Shown piece after piece: positions 18,715 to 27,948 of a stretch of DNA of 64,000 bases. Under the pieces are notes generated by a model that made no database searches, was not told where the DNA came from, and was given only the letters and a program-made list of their open reading frames with translations. Made by a program: the position numbers and the translations under genes. The stretch's first letter is position 1, and every line of letters begins with the position of its first letter. Source of the DNA: an uncultured Leptolyngbyaceae cyanobacterium (GTDB lineage: Bacteria; Cyanobacteriota; Cyanobacteriia; Leptolyngbyales; Leptolyngbyaceae); contig CALIDI010000049.1 of NCBI GenBank assembly GCA_938023035.1, forward strand, positions 1 through 64,000, written 5' to 3'.

Positions 18715-19899
18715 TCAAAGGCAAGCCAATGCCCCTTGTGCAGATAACACCTGTTGCCGTGCCCACTGGTCTGCGGCCAGGATATCTTCTAAGGTGGGGT
18801 CGGGACGATTATGCGCATGATAGCGATCGCAAGTTTGCTCAATCAACCGGGGAATATCCAGGAAGGCGATTTTTTCTTCTAAAAACAGCGCAACGGCCTG
18901 CTCATTCGCTGCGTTCAACACTGCTGGCAAACAACCCGCCGCTCGTCCAGCGGCATAAGCCAGTTGCATACAGGGATATTTTTGATGGTCAGGTTCACGA
19001 AAGGTCAAAGTACCGACCTTCACCAGGTCAAGGGGTTCCCAATCGGTATACAGCCGCTCTGGGTAAGAGAGAGCATAGAGCAAAGGCAGCCGCATATCAG
19101 CCCAGCCTAATTGGGCCAACATCGAGGTATCCTGCACCTCAATCAGAGAATGAATAATACTCTGAGGATGAATCACAATATCAATGTGGTCATAATCCAA
19201 CCCAAACAGGTAGTGAGCTTCAATTACTTCCAGCCCTTTGTTCATCAAAGTGGCAGAATCGATGGTGATTTTGCGCCCCATCGACCAATTGGGATGTTTC
19301 AGTGCATCGGCCACGGTGACCTGCGCCAGCTTTTCTACAGGTAAATCGCGGAAAGCCCCCCCCGAAGCGGTGAGTAAAATGCGCCGTAACCCATCGGCGG
19401 GGACTCCCTGCAAGCACTGAAAGATGGCTGAATGCTCTGAATCAGCCGGCAACAGTTTGACTCCATGCGCTTGCACCAAGGGCAGCACCACTGGCCCCCC
19501 GGCAATGAGGGTTTCTTTGTTGGCTAGGGCAATGTCTTTCCCCGCTTTAATGGCGGCGATGGTGGGCAGCAAGCCGGCACAACCGACGATGCCAGTCACC
19601 ACGACATCGGCGGCAGCAAACCGGGCGACCTCAATCACACCCTCTTCACCTGCCAAGAGTATCGGTTGGGGGTCAAGGTCGGCGATCGCCGCTTTGAGTT
19701 CGGGTAGTTTAGCGGCTTCACAAATGGCGGCCATTTCGGGGCGAAACTGCCGGATTTGCTGAGCCATCAACTCCACATTACGACCTGCCGCCAGTGCCAC
19801 TAAGCGAAACTGATCGGGATGACTTGCCACAATATCAAGGGTTTGAGTCCCAATGGAGCCGGTTGAACCGAGGAGGGAAATTGCTTTCACGATCGCCAC
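18715..19899 (-). CDS. dxr: 1-deoxy-D-xylulose 5-phosphate reductoisomerase
   Basis: A 394-residue enzyme of the MEP isoprenoid pathway that converts DXP to 2-C-methyl-D-erythritol 4-phosphate with NADPH and a divalent metal. The NADPH-binding [16 protein letters not shown] is at the N-terminus; the metal and substrate motifs [47 protein letters not shown] are intact in order. The start is GTG at 19899 or GTG at 19890; the second gives the more usual N-terminus VKAISLLG. Isoprenoids supply carotenoid, phytol and quinone side chains. The gene is single, with no obvious operon partner. Confidence 0.96.
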   Translation of the reverse strand: MAIVKAISLLGSTGSIGTQTLDIVASHPDQFRLVALAAGRNVELMAQQIRQFRPEMAAICEAAKLPELKAAIADLDPQPILLAGEEGVIEVARFAAADVVVTGIVGCAGLLPTIAAIKAGKDIALANKETLIAGGPVVLPLVQAHGVKLLPADSEHSAIFQCLQGVPADGLRRILLTASGGAFRDLPVEKLAQVTVADALKHPNWSMGRKITIDSATLMNKGLEVIEAHYLFGLDYDHIDIVIHPQSIIHSLIEVQDTSMLAQLGWADMRLPLLYALSYPERLYTDWEPLDLVKVGTLTFREPDHQKYPCMQLAYAAGRAAGCLPAVLNAANEQAVALFLEEKIAFLDIPRLIEQTCDRYHAHNRPDPTLEDILAADQWARQQVLSAQGALACL

Positions 19900-20042
19900 G
19901 CTACGCTTACGCCTCCCCTATCTTACGATTTGGTGGCACAAACCTTAAGTAATTCTGATGAAGCCCAGGGGAAGCGCTGCTATTCGGCCCACTTACAGCA
20001 GATCAGATAGTCAAACAGTTACCCTGCACTCAAACAGGGCCT

Positions 20043-21140
20043 TTACCGCGATCGCCCCCAGAGGCGTTTCACTTCTTCTAACACGGCTGTATTCGGGGTT
20101 GGAACCACCTGCCCTGACGGATTAACCTCTACACCGGGGATATTTTGACTCCAGGGGCTACCGGGCACCAACTGCACATCCACCCGACTCACCACGGGCC
20201 GAAACCCAAATTGCACAAAGACTGCTTGCTGTTCGGGTTGGGTCAAAAAATCCAAAAACTTGCGAGCAGCATCGGCAGTGCGACTATTGACATTACGGCG
20301 GGCGATCGCAGCGGTGGAAACCGTTTCAATCGTGGGGTTGAGGTAAAAAACCTGGTAAGGGCTGCCCTTACTGGCACTAGCCTGTTGCCACCGATGCAGG
20401 GCAATACTTTCATAAACCGTTGCCACATCCGCATCATTTGGCCCCCGACTAATGAATTCTTGCAGAAGAATGTCGGTCGAGCGGGGTGGATTGTAGACTG
20501 ACTTATGCACCAGACTAAACAGAGACTGCACCGGCGGTGTCGCTAAATCGCCAGGGTTCAGCGGGCGGCCTCCCAGCTTGGCCTGTCCCCATAAAGCCAT
20601 CGTCAGCTGGCCGCTGTTGGAGCGTTCGGGGTCAGTCATCACAAAGTCAAAGCTTCCCCACTCCGGCTGGCCTCCAAGGGCACTCCAGTTTTGCCTCTGC
20701 ATCGCCTGCTCAATGCGTTCCCAACGAAACTTGCCATCAGGAAACAGCACCCGCGCCCGTTCTGGCCAGGCCACTGCCACTATCTGGGTTTTGGCCACAG
20801 GGCGGGGGGCGTCGTAAAACGCAGGTTCGCCATTCTGCGTTTGCCAGCGCTGGCTGAGTTCCTGCAAGATTGCTCCATTCGCTGGAATCAGCACCGTTGG
20901 CTGAAAGTCGTTGCGCTCGTTGAAGTAGCGATCGGCTACTTCTTGAGAACCTTGAAACTTTAGATCGACCTTAATGTTGGGATTTTGCTGCTGAAACTGA
21001 TTCTGCAAAGCCATGAGTGGTTCTTGCAACTCTGTCCCTGCGACGACGGTGATCGTGCGACTCACTCCTGGTAAGGGTACATAGGCCAACCCCAGGGCGG
21101 CGGCAATGATGCCCAATGAAGTCACTATTTTTGTATTCAT
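20043..21140 (-). CDS. Periplasmic solute-binding-like protein (third gene of VWA operon)
   Basis: A 365-residue protein with an N-terminal membrane anchor or signal segment (residues 5-28), then a type II periplasmic binding fold: ITVVAGTELQEPLMALQNQF near the start, MTDPERSNSGQLTMALWGQAKL in the middle, AARKFLDFLTQPEQQAVFVQFGFRPV near the end. The latter resembles molybdate/sulfate-type binding proteins. The ATG has an AAGGA site 6 bases away. It lies 14 bases downstream of the coiled-coil membrane gene. No ABC permease or ATPase is near, so it may bind a ligand or protein rather than feed a transporter. Confidence 0.8.
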   Translation of the reverse strand: MNTKIVTSLGIIAAALGLAYVPLPGVSRTITVVAGTELQEPLMALQNQFQQQNPNIKVDLKFQGSQEVADRYFNERNDFQPTVLIPANGAILQELSQRWQTQNGEPAFYDAPRPVAKTQIVAVAWPERARVLFPDGKFRWERIEQAMQRQNWSALGGQPEWGSFDFVMTDPERSNSGQLTMALWGQAKLGGRPLNPGDLATPPVQSLFSLVHKSVYNPPRSTDILLQEFISRGPNDADVATVYESIALHRWQQASASKGSPYQVFYLNPTIETVSTAAIARRNVNSRTADAARKFLDFLTQPEQQAVFVQFGFRPVVSRVDVQLVPGSPWSQNIPGVEVNPSGQVVPTPNTAVLEEVKRLWGRSR

Positions 21141-21154
21141 CGGTGTTCCTTGTG

Positions 21155-21883
21155 CTATCCCTTGTACACCAGTAAATCCACGTTTTCTTGAAATAACTTC
21201 AGCTCATCGCTGAGGGTTTGCAGTTCTTCCGTTGCCGCTGCATCCTGAAGATTGGCCGTGCGGAGTTGATTTTGCATGGATTGCAATACCCCTGCCGAGT
21301 CGAGGATCAGGCGTGATAAGCTAACAACCTGAGCTTGCCGGGCATCCTGACCTTGTTTTGCTAGTTGAATATTGCGCTCTAAACTCTGGATGAGCTGACG
21401 CAATTGGTCTTTCGCTGCGCCATCGTTTGTGTTATGCAGTCGCATCTGGGCGGTGGTAAGTTGTTTCTGCAGGTCGGCTACTGCAAGCAGCGAATCCTTA
21501 CCTTGCAGCCGGCGGGCAAGCTGGTCAAGTTTTTCCGGTAGCTCTAAGGCGCGATCGCAGGCAAACTGCACCGTCGAAAGTATCTCCATCTGCATCGAGC
21601 TGGTCAGTAACCGACTGGCCTCAGCCCGCAGTTCAGTCGCCTTTTCGGCTAAGGCTTTGGCTTGCTGCTTGACCCCCAGTAGCTCTCGCTCTAGTTCTGG
21701 ATTATCCAGGTTAAGCCGCTCTGGCTCCCTGGATTGCAACAACACCGCTCCGGCGGTTGCCACAATGGCTGAGAGAGGCAAAATGACTGCACTGGGCAAG
21801 TTCGCAAACCGAACTCCTGCCACTAACAATAGGCCACCAGCGGCAACGGCGAAGGGATAGTTGAGAGGGTTCACGAGTTTCAT
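21155..21883 (-). CDS. Coiled-coil membrane protein (second gene of VWA operon)
   Basis: A 242-residue protein with two N-terminal hydrophobic segments (about residues 8-26 and 28-48) and then about 190 residues of almost uninterrupted heptad-like helix (for example LERELLGVKQQAKALAEKATELRAEA). Its ATG lies three bases after the stop of the upstream VWA gene, and the GGAG ribosome site lies inside that gene's last codons, so translation is probably coupled. No enzymatic motif is present. It may tether or scaffold the two binding proteins encoded on either side. I recognise no named family. Confidence 0.72.
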   Translation of the reverse strand: MKLVNPLNYPFAVAAGGLLLVAGVRFANLPSAVILPLSAIVATAGAVLLQSREPERLNLDNPELERELLGVKQQAKALAEKATELRAEASRLLTSSMQMEILSTVQFACDRALELPEKLDQLARRLQGKDSLLAVADLQKQLTTAQMRLHNTNDGAAKDQLRQLIQSLERNIQLAKQGQDARQAQVVSLSRLILDSAGVLQSMQNQLRTANLQDAAATEELQTLSDELKLFQENVDLLVYKG

Positions 21884-21886
21884 CCC

Positions 21887-23614
21887 TTAAAACTCCACTT
21901 GAAGATTAGCCATGACCTGGGCGATCGTCGCCGGATCTCCCTTAGAGTAGTAGCCCCCATTTAACTCTGCAATGGTTTTCAGTGCTTGGGGGTTAAATTC
22001 GCCCTCACCCCCATAACCAATGGTGAAAAAGGCAATGCGCTGAGCGTTATCGGATGAGAACCCGGACTTTCTCAGTTCTTCGCCCAACTGGTTCAGGCGA
22101 ATCCCCGATCCCTCATCCATGCCATCGGTTAGCACAAGAACCGCATTAATCGCATCAGGACGCAGATTTTTTTGCAGCCAGTTGCGGGCAGCCAAGCTAG
22201 CATCATAGAGCCGGGTACCGCCCCGCGCCTCTAGACTGCTGATGTAGGCCAACCCCTGTTCCTTACCCTGAGGGTTACCCTCGATCACAACGGGTTCCCC
22301 AATATCTGAGCTAAAACGAATTAGGGCAACCCTTTCCTTTGGTCCCAGGTTCTCAATGTAGGTCTTTAGGGTGCTCTGTACCGCTGTTAATTTATTCCCT
22401 GTCATGGAGCCAGAAGTATCCACTACAATCGCTACCAGGGATGGCTTTTTCGTCACTTCTTGCCAGGATTTCAGCATCGCATCCACCACTTCAGGGCGGG
22501 GCGGACGGTAGGAATCATAGGCAGGCTGAGGAGTGACCCCATTTTCTGGGGTGAACTTCGCTCCTAAATCTACCCCCGGTACGCCCGGTCGTAAGCCCAA
22601 GTTAACAGCTATTTCCTGGGCTGCGGGCGATCGCAAAAACTCAATGACCTGCTCAGCAGCTTTTTTCTCCTCGGCACTGACCCAAGGCGCATTAGGCAAA
22701 ATTGCCCGCATATTAGAGGAAAACGTCGCCTTAGGATAAACCGCCTCATAGCGGGCCTGCCCCGGTTGCAGGTTGCTATTCGCCTCAATCACCGAAGATT
22801 CATAAACTGAACCCATCGAGGCCCAGAAGGGGCCATTTTGCACCATAGCTTTGGCCAAAGAAGTGGTGGAAACACCATAGCGCGTCACCTTCTTCTGAAT
22901 TTGCTCAATTTGGGGCTGGTATTTCTTCACATCCTCTAGAGTCAGTGCCTCCGGACGCTTTCCCGAAACCGAAGCATACTGGGCCACCAAGGTTTGCAAA
23001 CCAGAGTTAGAGCGAGTCGGAGCCGTATGAACGTAGTGAACCGTCAGCGGTGGGCTAGAAGGCTCCATATCCCGATGAGTTTTGGCATTTACCAAAGGCT
23101 TAAACGGGTCAGGTAATTTGCGCAACCCAGCAGCGACATCCGATTGCGCCATAAACACCATGGGACTGTTGACCAGCAGCGGTGCCTCGGTAATATCAGG
23201 AATATAGTTTTGCCCAGGGAACAGTTGATTCATCTCATAGGCCAACTGACTCTGGTAAATTTCCCCATCCACCGAAATCAACACCGGAAATTCCGGGGAA
23301 TCAGCGGGCAGTGTTCCGGCTTTTAATTGCTGGGCTAAGCTTAAGGTTTTATTCACCACATCTCCAGTGCCCAAAGCTTCGCAGGTGATGTAAAAGCGTT
23401 TGCCATCATCCAGCTTAGGGCCTTGCTGGTTAAACTTCTCAGCCGCCTGAGCGCAAAACTGGTGCAGCGCACTACCGACCAGTAACTTCGCTTCAAACCC
23501 CTGAGGCGCACCGTCAGGAGGAGAGCCAACAGGCCTGCAGGCCGTGAGTAAAAGCAAGCCGAGGGGCAGAAGGCGCTGTGGAATCAACAGGCAAATACGA
23601 GATCTCATAGGCAT
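21887..23614 (-). CDS. Lipoprotein with solute-binding-like and von Willebrand A domains
   Basis: The ATG at 23614 starts MPMRSRICLLIPQRLLPLGL, followed by the lipobox LLTAC; a GTG at 23671 would add 19 residues but lies at a repeat border. The mature protein has a binding-protein-like domain (about residues 40-385: YVHTAPTRSNSGLQTLVAQY, VIEFLRSPAAQEIAVNLGLRPG) and a C-terminal VWA domain (about 395-575) with an intact MIDAS: VVDTSGSMTG, GGTRLYDA, LTDGMDE. VWA domains bind proteins through a metal. It is the first gene of the three-gene operon. Function unknown. Confidence 0.85.
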   Translation of the reverse strand: MPMRSRICLLIPQRLLPLGLLLLTACRPVGSPPDGAPQGFEAKLLVGSALHQFCAQAAEKFNQQGPKLDDGKRFYITCEALGTGDVVNKTLSLAQQLKAGTLPADSPEFPVLISVDGEIYQSQLAYEMNQLFPGQNYIPDITEAPLLVNSPMVFMAQSDVAAGLRKLPDPFKPLVNAKTHRDMEPSSPPLTVHYVHTAPTRSNSGLQTLVAQYASVSGKRPEALTLEDVKKYQPQIEQIQKKVTRYGVSTTSLAKAMVQNGPFWASMGSVYESSVIEANSNLQPGQARYEAVYPKATFSSNMRAILPNAPWVSAEEKKAAEQVIEFLRSPAAQEIAVNLGLRPGVPGVDLGAKFTPENGVTPQPAYDSYRPPRPEVVDAMLKSWQEVTKKPSLVAIVVDTSGSMTGNKLTAVQSTLKTYIENLGPKERVALIRFSSDIGEPVVIEGNPQGKEQGLAYISSLEARGGTRLYDASLAARNWLQKNLRPDAINAVLVLTDGMDEGSGIRLNQLGEELRKSGFSSDNAQRIAFFTIGYGGEGEFNPQALKTIAELNGGYYSKGDPATIAQVMANLQVEF

Positions 23615-23670
23615 GACCAGATTGGTGTTGGGAAAGACAAAAGGTGACCAAACTGTTTCAAGTATTCCCA

Positions 23671-23779
23671 CCTGTGGAGGCCTACCTTTGGGGGGCTAGA
23701 GAATGTTTTAGAAGCCAATCTCCGAGTAGCCCTGACGACTCAAGTCGCAGTGATACGGACAAAGCCCTACCTCCACAGG
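23671..23779 (-). repeat. Dispersed repeat family 2, copy 2, with perfect 10-base terminal inverted repeats
   Basis: CCTGTGGAGG at 23671-23680 is matched by CCTCCACAGG at 23770-23779. Between them, on the minus strand, lies TTTGTCCGTATCACTGCGAC then TTGAGTCGTCAGGGCTAC, shared with 18402-18480 and 52651-52730. The element sits immediately upstream of the VWA lipoprotein gene and may carry or disturb its promoter. Confidence 0.72.
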
Positions 23780-24009
23780 TTATAGAAAGCTCCAGTTGGG
23801 TAAAGCCCGCATCGGCAGACTTGGATTCCTCTTGTCGCGGTTTTCACCGCTGAACCCTCTTTAAGCCACTCTTGGTCTAGCTTCTCATTGTTTCGGCTAA
23901 CTTCAGCGAGATGCTCTGGGTTTCCCCAAGACTAACTGGCTGAGCCTAGACAAAGTGAATAGGATTTCAGGAACTCCTTACTCCTGATCTACACAGCTAA
24001 TGCCCTTGC

Positions 24010-25023
24010 CTACGGACAATCGCTCCCACAACATTGACGTTGACACAGTAGAAGCGCAAACCAGGACTTTGGATCTGTCCAGGTGGCAAGAGGTTGAAGA
24101 GCGTGGGACTCTAGATCGTTAGAGAGCGTCGGCAAATGAAATTTGCGGGAGATTTCTGTCAAAATCACCTCCCCAGGTTCGAGAGAAACTTGCACTTTTA
24201 ATTGCGTTAGCGTTACCGTCTGAGTGCAATGACTGCGCAAATACATCTCAATTTGGTGAGCTTGGACGTTATACGGTGCCCAATGGTCAAACCGCTCTGG
24301 AACAAAGTCACCCCCAAAGCGACGATTCAGATGGGTGAGAATGTTGCGGTTGAAGGCAGCAGTGACCCCTAACTTATCATTATAAGCCGCAGTGATAATC
24401 GCCAGATCCTTTTGCAAATCAACCCCTAACAAAAAGAATTCCCCTGGTGTAAGTGCCTGCTGAATCTGGGTAAGGAAGCGATCGCACTGGTTGGGGTCAA
24501 AATTACCCAGGGTGCTGCCCAGAAAAATGAGCATTCGGTTATCCATCCCCCGGGGAGGTAGCTCAGCCAGAGCCTGGTCATAGGTGCCCGCCAGCCCGCA
24601 AACGCGCAACCGGGGATATTGCAACAGCAAGCGTAAGGCGGCCATACGGAGCATGCCTGCGCTGACATCAATCGGGCAATACTGCATCTCTGATTGGAGC
24701 TGACTGTAGGCATCTAGCAGTAGCCTGGTTTTGCGCGAGCTGCCACTGCCTAGTTCTACCAGCTCACAGGCACCCGTTAAAGCCGCGATTTCAGTAGCGT
24801 ACTCCTCTAGAATGGCCTCTTCGGTGCGGGTAGGGTAGTATTCCGGCAGGTCACAGATTTGTTCAAATAACTCTGAGCCACGATCGTCATAGAAGTAACG
24901 ACAGGGCAAAGTTTTGGGAATCTGTTGCAAGCCCATCACCACATCTTCTCCGGCTGGGGTTTGCTCTGCTGGAGCAAGGGTAATCCAGCGTAGACGGGCC
25001 GTTTCTGTTTGCTCAATCCCCAC
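24010..25023 (-). CDS. egtD: L-histidine N-alpha-methyltransferase, ergothioneine pathway
   Basis: A 337-residue SAM-dependent enzyme that trimethylates histidine to hercynine. Typical segments are LPCRYFYDDRGSELFEQICD (about residues 37-56), YYPTRTEEAIL, the SAM motif ELGSGSSRKTRLLLDA (about 90-105), FLGSTLGNFDP, and AAFNRNILTHLNRRFGGDF. The GTG start is supported by AGGAG eight bases upstream. The usual partner EgtB is not in the window, so the pathway would need it elsewhere. Ergothioneine is a thiol antioxidant common in cyanobacteria. Confidence 0.93.
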   Translation of the reverse strand: MGIEQTETARLRWITLAPAEQTPAGEDVVMGLQQIPKTLPCRYFYDDRGSELFEQICDLPEYYPTRTEEAILEEYATEIAALTGACELVELGSGSSRKTRLLLDAYSQLQSEMQYCPIDVSAGMLRMAALRLLLQYPRLRVCGLAGTYDQALAELPPRGMDNRMLIFLGSTLGNFDPNQCDRFLTQIQQALTPGEFFLLGVDLQKDLAIITAAYNDKLGVTAAFNRNILTHLNRRFGGDFVPERFDHWAPYNVQAHQIEMYLRSHCTQTVTLTQLKVQVSLEPGEVILTEISRKFHLPTLSNDLESHALQPLATWTDPKSWFALLLCQRQCCGSDCP

Positions 25024-25354
25024 AATTTAGACTCCTAACTACCACTTGGATTACCCTAACAGGTAGGGTCACCCAGTTAAGGTTAAGCTTTGGCTATATC
25101 TAACGTTTTGGATTTTAGACGTGTGGTGAGTTTAACGAACGATAGCCCTTGCCATAAGGGATAGGGCACCTTGGCATTCATAAACCCGTGTCGCGCAGTC
25201 TTTATGATCCTATATTCCTATCCCCTATTTCTTGTCATATATTCGCGATTCTGGATAGCAACAGTTTTGCAACGCTAGGCGTTCAATCGGGTATCTGCTA
25301 CATCCATTGTGCAAGCGAGTTTCACCGCAAAGCTCAATACATCGCAATAGTCTA

Positions 25355-25522
25355 GACACTTTTGCACCATACCACCCTCATCCCCGTTGCTTGAATACCC
25401 GTCCAGGCGATGCCCCGGCTGCGCATGCCCTGCGGTCTTCTCCCAAACTTGGGCAGAGAAACCAGATCAAAGTCTCCTCCCCTTCCTTGGGCAAGGGATT
25501 TCGGGTAAGGGTCAAAACTGAC
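25355..25522 (+). repeat. Dispersed palindromic repeat family 1, copy 2
   Basis: Starts GACACTTTTGCACC, contains CCCTCATCCCCGTTGCTTGA, ATACCCGTCCAGGCGATGCC, the palindromic core TTCTCCCAAACTTGGGCAGA, ATCAAAGTCTCC, and ends GGGTCAAAACTGAC. The ends are imperfect inverted repeats of each other. Part of it matches, inverted, 33205-33260. Confidence 0.7.
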
Positions 25523-25622
25523 AACGTGGCAAGTCTCTATTCTGTATCCTCTCTTCTCGTTACCAACAGTGAAACATCACGTCTCGTCGCCAATTTTTCA
25601 GAGTTCTCCTGAGGCTATTGCA

Positions 25623-25651
25623 ACAAAAAAAGGGTAGTCTAGGCTACCCTT
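25623..25651 (-). terminator. Rho-independent terminator of the DUF1517 gene
   Basis: On the minus strand, AAAGGGTAGCCTAGACTACC then CTTT forms a nine-base-pair stem with a short loop, followed by a run of T. It lies 66 bases after the stop of the DUF1517 gene. Confidence 0.85.
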
Positions 25652-25716
25652 TCACCAACAAGCTGGAAGAATCTTCTCAACGCTAGGAGAAGTTATCAAA
25701 ATACTCTCCTCACCCT

Positions 25717-26676
25717 TTAAATCATGCGCAAACCGGAGTATTGCACCAGCATATCTTCGCTACTGAGAACATCGCCCTCAGCTTGAGGAGTCCATAGCAC
25801 TTCTAGAGCCAGCAAGCGATCGCTCGGTACCCCGCCTAACTGTTGCAGCGCCTGACGCAAATCAGCTTCACTGGTAATTGCGGGTAACTTGAGGTCACCT
25901 TCAACAGCAGCCAAAATCGTGACCACAATGTACTCACCAGGTTGCTCCGCCACCACCTCAGCCAGTTCGCCGCCCGCACCTGCAAGCACTGCTTTCGGCT
26001 CGACCTGACGCAACTGATTATTGACGTTTGAAAGCGTTTCACCCGTAAACTTGCTGCGCTCTGTTAAAGCCATACGATTAAACTCAGCCTCAGCTAGAGC
26101 TAATCGAGAAGATTGGGTGCTGGCACCAGCATAAACCCAGTACTCGGGATGGCGTAGCAACGCTAGGGAGGTTTCCTGCAACACATCCGCTAATCCCTCG
26201 CTGGAGCTAGTATCCGCTTTGAGGGCTAACTTGTTGAGGTCAGCCTGCAACTCACGGGCATTAGCTAACAGCCCCACCTGCAACTTTGTCACACTCACGG
26301 TTGGGTTTGACGTGCTGTAACCCAGCTCATCTCCCCCTTGAGCACGACGGAAGCTCTGGAACAAAAAGCTGGCAATCATGAGAAAAACCAGCAGGCCAAA
26401 CAGACCGCCCCCACCGACAAAGAAAACGGGTGAAGGGAAGACAAAGGGAAAGCCAATGCCTCCACCCGGATAGGGGTAATAGCTGCCCCCACCTGGAGCT
26501 GGAGAATAGGTACGGGGCATTGGGCGAGCCGGAGCGCGGAAAGACCCACCACCAATACGTCCGCCTCCTGCGGCCAGGGCAGGGCTGGCAGCCCCCACCA
26601 TCAGCGTAACGACTAGGGCGATCGCCAGCAGGGGTTTGAGGAAGCGTTTCATCAAAGAAGCCAATATTTTTTGCAT
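25717..26676 (-). CDS. DUF1517 membrane protein (FLAP1-like)
   Basis: The ATG at 26676 gives about 319 residues; a longer frame upstream has no signal-like N-terminus. Residues 1-36 form a signal or anchor segment ending ALAAGGGRIGGGSF. A Gly/Pro/Tyr-rich region precedes a second membrane helix (GGGGLFGLLVFLMIASFLF). The rest is the DUF1517 domain (VSVTKLQVGLLANARELQ, then LLRHPEYWVYAGAS, and EYIVVTILAAVEGD). DUF1517 is shared with the plant thylakoid protein FLAP1, linked to acclimation to fluctuating light. By homology it probably faces the thylakoid or plasma membrane. Exact role in cyanobacteria is not settled. A clear terminator follows. Confidence 0.85.
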   Translation of the reverse strand: MQKILASLMKRFLKPLLAIALVVTLMVGAASPALAAGGGRIGGGSFRAPARPMPRTYSPAPGGGSYYPYPGGGIGFPFVFPSPVFFVGGGGLFGLLVFLMIASFLFQSFRRAQGGDELGYSTSNPTVSVTKLQVGLLANARELQADLNKLALKADTSSSEGLADVLQETSLALLRHPEYWVYAGASTQSSRLALAEAEFNRMALTERSKFTGETLSNVNNQLRQVEPKAVLAGAGGELAEVVAEQPGEYIVVTILAAVEGDLKLPAITSEADLRQALQQLGGVPSDRLLALEVLWTPQAEGDVLSSEDMLVQYSGLRMI

Positions 26677-26965
26677 AGTCTTGACCCAGATGCTTATGAC
26701 AGCTTGGCTGTCGTTCAAACCACAACCAATTCTGGATGGTTCTGAGTCTCTGCGCTGTCGTTGGAGGCAAGACGCCTTTCGACCGCGTGGGCAAATCACC
26801 AATCAGAATGGTTCATTTCTCTTCGTTAAGAGTTGTATATTTGGTTTCATTTCTACTTTAACGTCTCTGCCCTTGCTTGCCTATCTGCCAATGCCCGGAG
26901 CAGGTCGTGAATGCCGTACCCTCCCCATAGATTTTTCCCAAGCACTCCGCGATTTCATTGACTCT

Positions 26966-27616
26966 TCACAACAACCCTCGTACTAAACCAACATAGACTC
27001 CCTCAATTACCAAACTCTCAGCACTGACTGAAATCGGAGAATAGTTTGGGTTAGCAGGCCGGAGGATGATTTGCTCCCCTTCCTGGCAAAAATACTTTAG
27101 CGTTGTTTGGGTCTCTACCCGGGCGGCAACAATCTGCCCAGACTTCACCGCCTGTGGGTCAAACTCCTGGCGCAAAATCACTACATCTCCATCCGCGATC
27201 GCAGCCCCAATCATACTATCTCCTTGCACTTTTAAGGCAAAGTGTTGGGCAATTTGCTGACGCGATCGATGGGCAAAGTAGGGGAGACTAGTCACATCAA
27301 TATAATTTTCTACACCTTCGTTGACAAAGGTTTCTACCAAACCACCTGCCGCGATCGCCCCTAAAATAGGCACGCGCCCTAAGCGAGGACAGCAAATTTG
27401 AATTGAACGGGCGCTTCCCTCTGGCCAGGTAATATAGCCGAGATCGCGCAGATCATTCAGTTGAACCCGCACTGTATTTTTAGAGCGATACCCCATCGCC
27501 TCAGCCATTTCTTCATAGGAAGGCACACAATGTTGGGTGTAGATTCGATCTTCTAACCAGTCTAAGAGGCGTTGCTTTTTAGGGGAGAGGGGTTGCATCA
27601 TGTAAGCGCAGAGCAT
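26966..27616 (-). CDS. lexA: LexA-type repressor
   Basis: A frame of 216 residues; the likely start is one of two ATG codons at 27601 and 27598, giving 210 or 211. The N-terminal winged helix is SPKKQRLLDWLEDRIYTQHCVPSYEEMAEAMGY. The autocleavage domain keeps the scissile Ala-Gly in GAIAAGGLVE, the serine in VQGDSMIGAAIADGD and the lysine in QTTLKYF. It should therefore still be cleavable; some cyanobacterial LexA proteins have lost these residues. Targets in cyanobacteria include SOS, carbon or redox genes. A possible operator overlaps the first ATG (27610-27623). Confidence 0.93.
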   Translation of the reverse strand: MLCAYMMQPLSPKKQRLLDWLEDRIYTQHCVPSYEEMAEAMGYRSKNTVRVQLNDLRDLGYITWPEGSARSIQICCPRLGRVPILGAIAAGGLVETFVNEGVENYIDVTSLPYFAHRSRQQIAQHFALKVQGDSMIGAAIADGDVVILRQEFDPQAVKSGQIVAARVETQTTLKYFCQEGEQIILRPANPNYSPISVSAESLVIEGVYVGLVRGLL

Positions 27617-27623
27617 TTGTACT
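27610..27623 (-). promoter_or_regulatory. Candidate LexA box (autoregulation)
   Basis: On the minus strand AGTACAAATGCTCT resembles the cyanobacterial SOS box RGTACNNNDGTWCB, with one mismatch in the right half (GCTC for GTWC). It overlaps the upstream-most ATG of lexA and lies just in front of the ATG pair at 27601/27598, which fits autorepression. Based on consensus by eye only. Confidence 0.4.
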
Positions 27624-27948
27624 ATATATTAAGGCATTTTCAAGCGAATGGCACGAAAAGCCACTCAATTTTTTGCCTAAAGTCCCCCCTGATGCGCTCT
27701 AAGCTACACAGCAGTTTCCTATCGAGAATCCCTCAACCCCTTGCGCCTAGCCTGACCAGCGACCACCCCAAGATAGAAGTCGTAGCTAGCGTGGGTAACT
27801 CCCACACAGAACTGGCCGAGCCATCTTCACTGGTTTCAGGTCTCTGGGCGATCGTGGCCTCTACAGGGGTGATATTCGTACCAACCTTAATTGGCTGATA
27901 CTGCTTCGCTTCATACCGCCACCCAAGGAAACTAATCTCAGGCGCGCG

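Larger units (their letters stand above)
25024..25716. other. 690-base intergenic region with repeat and terminator
   Basis: Between the egtD start and the DUF1517 gene end. It contains repeat family 1 copy at 25355-25522 and a strong terminator at 25623-25651. The first 280 bases hold only the egtD leader and no recognisable gene. Confidence 0.55.
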
